In this document: positions 32,549-39,509 of the stretch, piece after piece
Layout of the letters: every line of letters begins with the position of its first letter
Position numbering within the stretch: the stretch's first letter is position 1
NCBI GenBank assembly: GCA_016182495.1
Contig: JACPGK010000035.1
Coordinates: 1 to 45,759, forward strand
Length of the DNA: 45,759 bases
Origin: Candidatus Kerfeldbacteria bacterium
GTDB lineage: Bacteria; Patescibacteriota; Patescibacteriia; UBA9570
Direction: 5' to 3'
Notes under the pieces: generated by a model
Told to the model about the DNA's origin: nothing
Seen by the model: only the letters and a program-made list of their open reading frames with translations
Databases searched by the model: none
Position numbers and translations under genes: made by a program

Positions 32549-33454
32549 ATGATTGCCGTACAGCAACTGACAAAACAGTTTGGCCAACATCGAGCGCTTG
32601 ATCGAGTATCGTTTACGGTACAGCAGGGAGAAGTGGTTGGTTTTTTGGGTCCAAACGGAGCTGGTAAAACCACTACCTTGCGCATATTGACTGGATTTAT
32701 TTCAGCTTCTAGTGGTAGCGTCACCATTGCCGATCAGGAACTATTGGATCAACCTATTGCTAGTCGTCAAAAAATTGGGTATTTGTCAGAAAGTAATCCG
32801 CTGTACGATGCCATGCGAGTATATGAGTATTTACGATTTGTTGCTCAAGCCAAAGCCGTGCCTGATATTATCAGCGATATTCGGCGAGTAGTGACTGCCT
32901 GTCATTTGGCTGAAAAAATTACTGCATCAATTAGTGATTTATCAAAAGGGTATCGGCAACGGGTTGGGTTAGCCGCTGCTTTGCTGGGCGACCCTGATAT
33001 TTTATTACTCGATGAACCAACCTCTGGGCTTGATCCAAACCAAGCCGCTGATATTCGTGAATTAATTCGTACTATTGGTCAAACTAAAACTGTGCTGTTT
33101 TCTACTCATATTTTACAAGAGGCCCAAGCCTCATGCGACCGCGCTCTGATTATTAATCGCGGCAGCATTGTGGCTGATGGCACCATTGATCAGTTATTGA
33201 ACCAAGCTCAAGGTAGCAGCCAAGTGACGGTAGAAATTGAAGGATCTCAAGCCATCATCATGGCTAGTTTGAAACAATTAACGGGCGTAGAACAGGTACA
33301 GGCAGTAGATCAACGTATTCAGCTCACTACCACGAGTCAGCAGGATGTTCGTCGGTCTATTTTTCAACTGTGTGTCGACCGTGGTTGGACGCTGTTAGCC
33401 ATGACCCGTACTACTGTTAGCTTAGAAGATGTTTTCCGGCAATTAACGGCCTAA
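32549..33454 (+). CDS. GldA-like ABC transporter ATP-binding protein
   Basis: The product of about 301 aa has Walker A GPNGAGKTT (about 38), the Q-loop region, signature LSKGYRQRVG, Walker B ILLLDEPTSGLDP and the H-loop FSTHILQEA. The extra C-terminal domain of about 80 aa is typical of the GldA/CcmA subfamily. Together with the next three genes it forms a GldA-GldF-GldG-DUF4340 set. In Bacteroidetes GldA/F/G support gliding, but the set is widespread and the substrate is unknown. The start is ATG 32549 rather than the track's TTG. Confidence 0.92.
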   Translation: MIAVQQLTKQFGQHRALDRVSFTVQQGEVVGFLGPNGAGKTTTLRILTGFISASSGSVTIADQELLDQPIASRQKIGYLSESNPLYDAMRVYEYLRFVAQAKAVPDIISDIRRVVTACHLAEKITASISDLSKGYRQRVGLAAALLGDPDILLLDEPTSGLDPNQAADIRELIRTIGQTKTVLFSTHILQEAQASCDRALIINRGSIVADGTIDQLLNQAQGSSQVTVEIEGSQAIIMASLKQLTGVEQVQAVDQRIQLTTTSQQDVRRSIFQLCVDRGWTLLAMTRTTVSLEDVFRQLTA

Positions 33455-33470
33455 AAACGAAATACATTGT

Positions 33471-34184
33471 ATGACTGGATTTTTAGCAATCTATCGCAAG
33501 GAATTAACCGGCTACTGTTACTCACTGTTATCCTATATTTTTATGGTGGTGTTTTTGGTGATTCTGGGCTGGCTGTTTTGGCAAAATGTATTTTTAGTCG
33601 GCCAAACCACTATGCGTGATTGGTTCAGCCTATTACCATGGTTCTTTTTATTTTTAGTGCCGGCCTTAGCCATGCGCTTGTGGAGTGAAGATAAAAAGCA
33701 AGGCACTATTGAAACCCTACTCACATTACCAGTTAGTGATAGCCAGGTAATTTTGGCAAAATTTTTGGCAGCGGATACTTTTTTGGCGATAGTACTGGTG
33801 TTCTCACTACCCATTCCTATCACCCTAGCCCGCTTGGGCGAGTTAGATTGGGGTCCAGTCGTGGGAGCGTATCTGGGAGCCTGGTTACTCGGTGGTACCT
33901 ACTTGGCATTAGGACAATGGTTATCAAGCCTAACCAAAAATCAAATCGTTGCCTTTTTGGTAACGGTGGCAATGGCTTTTGGATTAGTGTTACTGGGGTT
34001 ACCTGGAGTTACTAGTGGCAGTGGTACCATAGCAGCGGTGATAGCCAGTTTGTCTCCGCTGACTCATTTTACCAATTTAGCCAAAGGGGTAATTAGTGCT
34101 CGTGACCTGGTGTACTATCTGTCAGCTATTGGATTATTTTTATACTGTAATAAGTATGTCCTCAATCGTCGCCACTACTCGTAA
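33471..34184 (+). CDS. GldF-like ABC-2 permease
   Basis: The 237-aa product has six hydrophobic segments and the ABC-2 pattern: AIYRKELTGYCYSLLSYIFM at the start, then RLWSEDKKQGTIETLLTLPVSDSQVILAKFLA, which is the coupling region typical of the GldF/NosY group. It follows the ATPase gene by 16 bp. Its 3' end overlaps the gldG-like gene by 29 bp. It should form a homodimer with two copies of the ATPase. Confidence 0.88.
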   Translation: MTGFLAIYRKELTGYCYSLLSYIFMVVFLVILGWLFWQNVFLVGQTTMRDWFSLLPWFFLFLVPALAMRLWSEDKKQGTIETLLTLPVSDSQVILAKFLAADTFLAIVLVFSLPIPITLARLGELDWGPVVGAYLGAWLLGGTYLALGQWLSSLTKNQIVAFLVTVAMAFGLVLLGLPGVTSGSGTIAAVIASLSPLTHFTNLAKGVISARDLVYYLSAIGLFLYCNKYVLNRRHYS

Positions 34185-35721
34185 GCAATTTGCCCGTCAG
34201 TCACATTTCCAGGTAGCGCTGGTGGTTGTGGCTGTGGTGGTGCTGAATCTGGCCGTTAGCGGCTTAACTTGGCGTTGGGATATTACCAAAGATAAACTCT
34301 ATAGCTTATCACCGGCTAGCACCACTATTGTACAACAGTTGGTTGATCCAGTGACATTTAAACTGTATTTTTCCAAGGATGTGCCGCAAGATTTATTAGC
34401 CGTGCGCCGCGATGTTGAAGATGTGCTGGCCGAGTACCGACAAACCGGCCGTGATATCACGGTGGTGATGGCTGATCCTAAAACTGATCTGTCGGCCCAA
34501 ACCGAAGTTGATACCTACGGCATTCCCGAGATTCAATATAATGTAGTGAATAATGATAAATTTGAAGTATCCACTGGTTATGCTGGTTTAGTGATACTGT
34601 ATCGCGATCAAAATACCGTGCTACCAGCCTTGCCCAATGTTGCTAACTTGGAATACGACATCACGGCCGCTCTGCAAAAAATGTCGCGAACAGATGCTCC
34701 TACCATTGGCTGGTTATCAGATCATGGTACTATTGTCGGGCGCACTGTGCAGCAGTATTTAGAACAACAGTATACCATTACGCCAGTAACATTAGCCGCT
34801 TTATCACCCGATCTGACTAATGTAGTAATAGCCGGACCAACCGAGGAATTTACCGAGGCCGAACAATACACTCTTGATCAATTTGTAATGCGCGGCGGTA
34901 ATTTGTATATGTTACTTGATGGCATGACCATTAATCAACAGTTGTTACAGGCTAGCCCTATGGTTACTGGGCTAGATGATTGGCTGACGCACTATGGTAT
35001 TACCGTGAATCATGATGTGGTGGCAGATTTTGCTTCGAACGAAACACTCACGTTTGGCGGACAATTTTTTTCGGTAGTGCGGCCATACCCGTACTGGCCA
35101 AAGATTGTATCGGCTGGTTTGAATCCGAATAGTCCAATGGTGGCTCAACTCACTGCTATTAGTTTACCCTGGACCAGCTCGCTAACCATTACTCCAGCTG
35201 ATGATCGCGTTGTTACTGAACTAGCTAACACTTCACCACAATCTACTAGTAGTACCGCGGTCACTTCAATTGATCCAGAAGCTATTGTGAGGTCAACTGA
35301 TAGTGATTTACAACAGTACCTGGTGGCCGCCCTGGTGACTGGTTCCTTCACCAGCGCCTATACCGCTGATACTGTGCCCACCGGTAGCGATGCCAGCCAA
35401 TTTATTGGTAGTACTGATCAAGCCAACCTGGTCATTGTCAGTAACAGTCGGTTCATTGCCGATGATATTATTGGTGACAATGTAGATAATGCCTTGCTGT
35501 TAGCGAACGCCATTGACGCTTTGAGTCAACAAACCTCATTGGTTGATATTCGGTCGCGCGCTAGTTTACAGCGCCCACTGAATAATATATCTGATCAACA
35601 AAAAACTGCTACCAAGTATGGCAATTTGGTAGGCAGCGTACTACTGGTGTTGGTTGGTGCCAGTGTGGTGTATGGTTGGCGCCGGCGACACGATATCAAA
35701 GCTAAACAATTATATGCGTAA
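34156..35721 (+). CDS. GldG-like ABC auxiliary protein
   Basis: From ATG 34156 the product has 521 aa. It has an N-terminal TM helix, then WDITKDKLYSLSPAS, the family motif (DxTxxxxYSLSxxT), an extracytoplasmic domain of about 430 aa with IGWLSDHGT (GHGE-like) and LYMLLDGM, and a C-terminal TM helix followed by RRR. It belongs to the GldG/ABC_transp_aux type. The track's ORF start 20 codons upstream is in the permease gene and is not needed. Confidence 0.85.
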   Translation: MSSIVATTRKQFARQSHFQVALVVVAVVVLNLAVSGLTWRWDITKDKLYSLSPASTTIVQQLVDPVTFKLYFSKDVPQDLLAVRRDVEDVLAEYRQTGRDITVVMADPKTDLSAQTEVDTYGIPEIQYNVVNNDKFEVSTGYAGLVILYRDQNTVLPALPNVANLEYDITAALQKMSRTDAPTIGWLSDHGTIVGRTVQQYLEQQYTITPVTLAALSPDLTNVVIAGPTEEFTEAEQYTLDQFVMRGGNLYMLLDGMTINQQLLQASPMVTGLDDWLTHYGITVNHDVVADFASNETLTFGGQFFSVVRPYPYWPKIVSAGLNPNSPMVAQLTAISLPWTSSLTITPADDRVVTELANTSPQSTSSTAVTSIDPEAIVRSTDSDLQQYLVAALVTGSFTSAYTADTVPTGSDASQFIGSTDQANLVIVSNSRFIADDIIGDNVDNALLLANAIDALSQQTSLVDIRSRASLQRPLNNISDQQKTATKYGNLVGSVLLVLVGASVVYGWRRRHDIKAKQLYA

Positions 35722-36253
35722 ACAGCACTACTGGACCTATAGTTTACTAGTAATCGTAGTTGGCTTGGGGGCGGTGGTGGCTTATCGATATTACGCCACC
35801 CAACGTGCTGCTCAAAATCAACAAGCCAACAAGTATTTGGTGCAGTCATTTGATAGTAACGCCGTTACGGCTATAACAGTAACTCAACATCAAACAGTCA
35901 CTGAACTCACTAAACAGGCCGATGGTAGTTGGCTCATAGCCAATGATAGTAACGTTCCTGCTAATCAAACCGCTATTACCAATCTGTTGAGCACCATAAC
36001 TCATAGTACCATTCAAGCCGTATCGGCTCGCACCATGACCACGCCGGAACAGTATGGTTTAAATCCCGATCAGGCTATTCAGGTAATAGTTAAGCAGGCC
36101 GATACAGTGTTAGCAGATATTATTATTGGTAAAATTGGCTCGGCTGCCCAAACGTTGTATGCTCAACGCTCCGGTGATGTAGCCGTTTACCTAGTGAGTG
36201 GCCAGCGTGGCCATTTTGCCCAAACTGATTGGGCAGAACCGAACGAACAGTGA
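35714..36253 (+). CDS. DUF4340-like membrane-anchored protein
   Basis: From ATG 35714 the product has 179 aa with one N-terminal TM helix and an extracytoplasmic part containing ITVTQHQTVTELTKQADGSWLI and YGLNPDQAIQVIVKQAD. This repeated beta pattern is typical of DUF4340 proteins, which commonly follow GldG-like genes. The family is often about 300-450 aa, so this copy is short with perhaps a single repeat. ATG overlaps the gldG-like stop by 8 bp. Confidence 0.75.
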   Translation: MRKQHYWTYSLLVIVVGLGAVVAYRYYATQRAAQNQQANKYLVQSFDSNAVTAITVTQHQTVTELTKQADGSWLIANDSNVPANQTAITNLLSTITHSTIQAVSARTMTTPEQYGLNPDQAIQVIVKQADTVLADIIIGKIGSAAQTLYAQRSGDVAVYLVSGQRGHFAQTDWAEPNEQ

Positions 36254-36261
36254 AATTGAAA

Positions 36262-36777
36262 TTATTTTTTTAATCGTTTAATTTTTTCTTGAATATAAAA
36301 AGACAGATACCCTGCATTACTTTTTTGAAATTTTGGATTCTGCCATGAGGTGCCGTCAATTTTACCACGGCAATTTTTATCTCCACATCGACAAGTAAAT
36401 TTTAGATCTTGAGTGTCAGTTGTTTCGTAATCAAAACATATTTCCTCGCCGGCTTTAATTTTTCTTCTCGCGACTAATATAATTGATCCCTTCACGCCGG
36501 CATTAGCGTGACAACTATGATTGAACATCTCACAATCATCCAGATTTTTTGCCGATTTTGGACCTAAATAAAAATTTTCAAAAATTTGAACCGGATAATC
36601 GTAATCAAGAATAGTCCTCGGTAATTTTCTTAATTCTTTTAAAGTGATAACGTATCCTCCCCATAGCGCTATCAATTCTTCTTTTTTTATATCTTCTTTT
36701 GCAAAAACTCCGTAACGATGAATGGTACTGTTGTTTTGCGCTTTGCATTTTGGCGACAAATAAGAATGTTTCCTCAT
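36262..36777 (-). CDS. SET-domain protein (lysine methyltransferase-like)
   Basis: The 171-aa product has the SET core: HRYGVFAKEDIKKEELI, the pseudoknot motif FNHSCHANAG (NHSC), GEEICFDYETT (catalytic-site Tyr) and the post-SET zinc cysteines CRCGDKNCRG, which with the NHSC Cys can bind Zn. Complete motifs suggest activity with SAM. The target is unknown; ribosomal or chromatin-like proteins are possible. The gene is more AT-rich with AAA/TTT-heavy codons than its neighbours, suggesting transfer. A TATATT lies just before the ATG. Confidence 0.88.
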   Translation of the reverse strand: MRKHSYLSPKCKAQNNSTIHRYGVFAKEDIKKEELIALWGGYVITLKELRKLPRTILDYDYPVQIFENFYLGPKSAKNLDDCEMFNHSCHANAGVKGSIILVARRKIKAGEEICFDYETTDTQDLKFTCRCGDKNCRGKIDGTSWQNPKFQKSNAGYLSFYIQEKIKRLKK

Positions 36778-36842
36778 ATTAAATATAATTTATGGTATTA
36801 ATTACGTTGCAATGCTAGCAAATAAAATAAACTTAATCAATT

Positions 36843-36902
36843 GGCGGACTTGTCCGCCTGAGTCCTCCAGAGTCCCGAGCTGATCGAGGGACGCCGGAGG
36901 AC
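36843..36902. repeat. Double stem-loop element next to tRNA-Ser
   Basis: GGCGGAC/GTCCGCC (36843-36858) is a tight 7-bp hairpin. GTCCTCC (36862-36868) pairs with GGAGGAC (36896-36902), with an inner GTCCC/GGGAC (36872-36876, 36888-36892). The GC-rich block stands out in AT-rich surroundings and lies directly 3' of tRNA-Ser on the - strand. It may be a dispersed palindromic (REP-like) element or a processing or termination structure. Confidence 0.6.
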
Positions 36903-36907
36903 GAAGG

Positions 36908-36994
36908 CGGAGAGAGTGAGATTCGAACTCACGATACCCTTGCGGGTATAACGCTTTTCGAGAGCGTCGCCTTCAACCACTCGGCCATCTCTCC
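36908..36994 (-). tRNA. tRNA-Ser (anticodon CGA)
   Basis: The complement starts GGAGAGATGGCCGAGTGG and pairs with a TCTCTCC acceptor strand. The anticodon stem ACGCT/AGCGT has loop CTCGAAA (anticodon CGA, reads UCG). A long variable arm TATACCCGCAAGGGTATC marks a class II tRNA, and the T arm is GTGAG-TTCGAAT-CTCAC. The discriminator is G. CCA is not encoded (GCCT follows), unlike tRNA-Arg in this window. Confidence 0.95.
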
Positions 36995-37106
36995 CGGGGC
37001 GTTCCCTCATACAACTCGGGATCGCACGAGTAAACCAATCAGCCCAAGTATCCTAATGAAAAAAGAGCCTATTGTCTAGCATCAGTGAAAATAGATTTCA
37101 TGATAA

Positions 37107-37307
37107 TTAACGCTTAATACCGTAAACAATTTCGTCAATGCGCTGGCTTAAATGTTTTTCGCCGCTATGAAAACTATATTTTCTAAGCTTTTCTAATGTC
37201 ATTGTTGTTTTTATATAGAACCATCGATCTTCATAGGGTAGGGGATCACGACCTTCAAAGCGTTGCCACCACATAATATTATCTATAAGTTGGGATTTAT
37301 TTTTCAT
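37107..37307 (-). CDS. Small conserved-looking protein of unknown function (66 aa)
   Basis: The 66-aa product (MKNKSQLIDNIMWWQRFEGR...) is polar with several aromatic residues, no TM segment and no signal. It starts at ATG 37307, 6 nt after a TAGTAT -10 with a TTGATA -35 at 17 bp. This good promoter makes the gene credible. The promoter lies inside a 10-bp perfect palindrome, so autoregulation is possible. AT-rich composition matches the SET gene rather than the core genes. I do not recognise a family. Confidence 0.6.
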   Translation of the reverse strand: MKNKSQLIDNIMWWQRFEGRDPLPYEDRWFYIKTTMTLEKLRKYSFHSGEKHLSQRIDEIVYGIKR

Positions 37308-37310
37308 AAA

Positions 37311-37342
37311 TTGATACTACCATTATTACTCGGTAGTATCAA
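37311..37342 (-). promoter_or_regulatory. Promoter embedded in a perfect inverted repeat
   Basis: TTGATACTAC (37311-37320) and GTAGTATCAA (37333-37342) are perfect inverted copies 12 bp apart. On the - strand the right arm supplies TTGATA (-35) and the left arm TAGTAT (-10), spacer 17. A dimeric repressor binding the palindrome would cover the whole promoter. Confidence 0.7.
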
Positions 37343-37375
37343 ATGAACAAATATCTTTGAAAAATGTAATAGTGA

Positions 37376-37640
37376 CCGGCCGCCGCAGACGTGAACGCTT
37401 CCTGGTTGGGGAAACGAACACGCTGCGGCGGGCCAGTCGGATTCATGAAGAGGAGGTCGCCTTCTTGGCCGTCGCCGCCTTTTCGCGGGCGGCATCGGCC
37501 AAGTACCCTGCGCGTTGAGCGCGCTGGGTCTGCGACACCCGGTCCTCGTCCGTGAGGACCGGGCGGGGGTGCGGCTTCTGTCGCACCCCCCTGTCCTGCT
37601 TCTGAACGTCGCGCCATGACTCGAACATGGCGCCTCCTTT
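37376..37640. other. Short GC-rich island of foreign character
   Basis: About 265 bp are clearly richer in G+C than the flanks, which are AT-rich. It contains perfect stem-loops CCCGGTCCTC/GAGGACCGGG and GGGGGTGCG/CGCACCCCC, and a strong Shine-Dalgarno, rare in this window. The - strand frames suggest a 61-aa ORF followed (ATGA) by a second frame whose high-GC start MNPTGPPQRVRFPNQ runs into AT-rich sequence and stops, as a truncated gene would. Confidence 0.6.
37443..37628 (-). CDS. Small charged protein with strong Shine-Dalgarno (61 aa)
   Basis: ATG 37628 is preceded by AAGGAGG at a 4-nt spacing, the best ribosome binding site in the window. The product MFESWRDVQKQDRGVR... is rich in Arg, Lys, Gln and Ala, ends AREKAATAKKATSSS and has no membrane segment. 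I do not recognise it. The longer 118-aa track ORF includes upstream sequence with stem-loops and is less likely. GC content and ribosome binding site differ from all neighbours, so it may come from a high-GC donor or be a remnant. Confidence 0.45.
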   Translation of the reverse strand: MFESWRDVQKQDRGVRQKPHPRPVLTDEDRVSQTQRAQRAGYLADAAREKAATAKKATSSS

Positions 37641-37670
37641 TTCCCGGGGGAAAGAATTGTCCCGGGAAAA
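37639..37670 (-). other. Stem-loop abutting the Shine-Dalgarno
   Basis: TTTTCCCGGG (37639-37648) and CCCGGGAAAA (37661-37670) form a perfect 10-bp stem with a 12-nt loop. On the - strand its 3' arm runs directly into AAGGAGG of the 61-aa ORF, so the structure could control access to the ribosome binding site. Confidence 0.6.
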
Positions 37671-37706
37671 CAAAAAACTTCTTACTCCAATCATTGGGAT
37701 AAGAAG
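37666..37706 (-). terminator. Rho-independent terminator (leftward)
   Basis: CTTCTTACTCCA (from 37678) pairs with TGGGATAAGAAG (to 37706), with one mismatch and a G-T. On the - strand T6 G T4 follows. It would end the transcript of the OmpA-like gene, about 210 nt past its stop. Confidence 0.6.
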
Positions 37707-37710
37707 CCTT

Positions 37711-37920
37711 GTGTCTTTAAAAAAAAGTGACGAACAAGATTTTCGGATCAAAATCCGAACATATCTATCCAAACATGGTAGTTTGGTTGGAGGTACCACC
37801 GTATCCCTGCGGACCGGTTGGCGGAGCTTTATAACGGGCCAAATCCCTAGGCTCTCTCTTGATATTTTTATGAAATTGCTAAAGAACGAATGTATCCGTA
37901 GCTTAGCAAACCGGCCTTAG
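37711..37920 (+). CDS. Possible small helix-turn-helix protein
   Basis: An open frame on + (GTG 37711, or the track's ATG 37627) gives 69 aa. It contains RIKIRTYLSKHGSLVGGTT and TGWRSFITGQIPRLSLDIF, then MKLLKNE. The spacing of ..TGWRSFITGQ..PSL-like..LLK is reminiscent of Cro/XRE-type helix-turn-helix proteins. I see no clear promoter or ribosome binding site, and the opposite strand carries a terminator upstream. It ends in a 4-bp overlap with the convergent OmpA-like gene. Confidence 0.35.
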   Translation: MSLKKSDEQDFRIKIRTYLSKHGSLVGGTTVSLRTGWRSFITGQIPRLSLDIFMKLLKNECIRSLANRP

Positions 37921-38981
37921 TGCGTCAAGTGCTGGCGCAGACGATTCAAAATATATAATGCCGCCAGCGCTAACACAGGTAATGGCACTTGTGTCACTTT
38001 TTGTCGGCCATCGTCAAAGGTTATTTTTAAATCTACTGATCGTTTTTCACCAACTGCTTTATCTAACAATTGTCGTTGGGTTGAATCAGTAATCTGGTCA
38101 CGGTTATAGAGATCAATGACATTGAGAATTTGTTCATGAACGTTTTTACCTGATACGTTTAAGGCTCGAGTCACAGCTTGTAAATCATGCAGATCATGCT
38201 CGTTAAACTCCGGTACCTCAAAAGCAATTGGTAATTTATCCACTCCAAGATAGGGCAGGTGTTTCATCAGAATGGTTTGAGCGTCTTGAGCTCGTGTTTT
38301 GGCCAAACGTTCATTAAGAAACTTTCCACCCTCGGCACTGCCAGTCTGCTGATCTGGCGAGGCATGGCCAGTGATGGCTATTGTTGAAATATGTTGATCT
38401 GGCGCCAGTTCATACCCTTGACTCCAATGTGTCATGCTTGAAAAATCAGCTAGATCATTTTTCAGTGGTAGATCGTCCGGAAAAAAACTAGCAGGCCAAG
38501 TGTCAAATTCTTCTAACCACAGCCGATGCAACTCATCTTTAATGCGTTGCTCTAGTTGATAATAATTTTCTCCAGCCGAGCGATTCATTTCAACAAAGTT
38601 GGGTGCAAGTTCATAGAGGATGCGCGTTTCAACAATTTGTTCACCAGCTGGCTGTGCCACTTGTAATGTAGCTGGCTCTATCCACGCCCGCAGATCATTA
38701 AACCGCGGTCTACCATCGCGATCCCAAAAATTCAGACGTAATCCAGGCAAATGTGAACGTACCCAAGCAAATAAACCACGACTGACCGGAGCAGTTTCTG
38801 CTGTTTCATTGCTATCTTCTTCAAAGACTTCTGGTTCGGCGCTGGTAGCTGCTCCAACTTCAGGTGATATTTGGGCATGAGCCTTATGAGCAGGCGTTGC
38901 ACTTAGGGCAGTTAGCAAAGCTAATAAACGGGCTAATGAACCGGGCTGGCGTGGTCGTTCCGGGGGTAAATGTTTTAGCAT
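37917..38981 (-). CDS. Exported protein with an OmpA-like region
   Basis: The 354-aa product has a basic N-terminus and a signal-like segment (LARLLALLTALSATPAHKAHAQ), an acidic linker (about 45-65), and a middle region with the OmpA-like pattern ISTIAITGHASP...FLNERLAKTRAQDAQTILMKHL (about 200-245; OmpA consensus is GHTD/GHAS...N..LS..RA). The C-terminal segment PLPVLALAALYILNRL may be a TM helix. The peptidoglycan-binding Asp/Arg pair of OmpA is only partly recognisable. The promoter sits 9 nt upstream, just past the 5S gene. Confidence 0.6.
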   Translation of the reverse strand: MLKHLPPERPRQPGSLARLLALLTALSATPAHKAHAQISPEVGAATSAEPEVFEEDSNETAETAPVSRGLFAWVRSHLPGLRLNFWDRDGRPRFNDLRAWIEPATLQVAQPAGEQIVETRILYELAPNFVEMNRSAGENYYQLEQRIKDELHRLWLEEFDTWPASFFPDDLPLKNDLADFSSMTHWSQGYELAPDQHISTIAITGHASPDQQTGSAEGGKFLNERLAKTRAQDAQTILMKHLPYLGVDKLPIAFEVPEFNEHDLHDLQAVTRALNVSGKNVHEQILNVIDLYNRDQITDSTQRQLLDKAVGEKRSVDLKITFDDGRQKVTQVPLPVLALAALYILNRLRQHLTH

Positions 38982-38990
38982 AACTTCAAG

Positions 38991-39018
38991 AGTGTAGCGT
39001 AATGCTGTTAAAAATCAA
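38991..39018 (-). promoter_or_regulatory. Promoter of the OmpA-like gene
   Basis: TTGATT (plus 39013-39018) and TACACT (plus 38991-38996) are 16 bp apart, and the -10 ends 9 nt before ATG 38981. This separates the gene from the rRNA operon upstream. Confidence 0.55.
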
Positions 39019-39060
39019 GTGTGCTGGTATGTTTTTTGTGTAATCAAAAAGAGTAACAAT

Positions 39061-39172
39061 GTCCTGGCGATGACCTACTTTCCCATAAAAATAGTATCAT
39101 CGGCGCTGAAGAGCTTAACGACCGAGTTCGGGATGGAATCGGGTGTGACCTCTTCGCTAAAATCACCAGGAC
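39061..39172 (-). rRNA. rrf: 5S ribosomal RNA
   Basis: The complement shows the 5S pattern: terminal stem GTCCTGGTG/CGCCAGGAC, loop sequence CACACCCGATTCCATCCCGAACTCGG, and GGGAAAGTAGGTCATCGCC near the 3' end. It is about 112 nt long and downstream of 23S on the same strand. End positions are estimated from the terminal helix. Confidence 0.95.
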
Positions 39173-39266
39173 ACTATTACTCTTAATACTCTTTTGTTAG
39201 AGTCGTTCCTCGTCCCAACAGTGGTTGATCCACTGTTGGGCATGGTAGGAACGAATGTAATAGTGT
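39171..39266 (-). other. 23S-5S spacer with nested stem-loops
   Basis: ACACTATTAC (39171-39180) pairs with GTAATAGTGT (39257-39266), enclosing GTTCCT/AGGAAC and a perfect 11-bp hairpin CCCAACAGTGG/CCACTGTTGGG (39214-39240). The structure would isolate 5S from 23S and is a likely RNase III processing site. Confidence 0.7.
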
Positions 39267-39509
39267 TGTATCACCGTCAATACGTCGGGATGAAATGACT
39301 TATTAGTACCGCTCGGCTTAAAGCATTACTGCTCGTATACCTGCGGCCTATCAACCTGGTAGTCTACCAGGAGTCTACGACTACTAATCTTGAAGACAGC
39401 TTCGTGCTTAGATGCTTTCAGCACTTATCTTAACCGAACATAGCTACCCAGCCATGCCTTTGGCAAGACAACTGGTGCACTAGAGGTTCGTTCTTCCCGG
39501 TCCTCTCGT

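Noticed and set aside
37443-37799. 118-aa version of the GC-rich ORF
   Set aside because: Its first 57 codons cover a terminator and hairpins. The strong ribosome binding site points to ATG 37628.
37780-37810. GGTGGTACC on the - strand resembles the T-box core
   Set aside because: The consensus continues ACCGCG and needs a specifier stem and an adjacent terminator before an amino-acid gene. None of these is present, and GGTACC is self-complementary and common.
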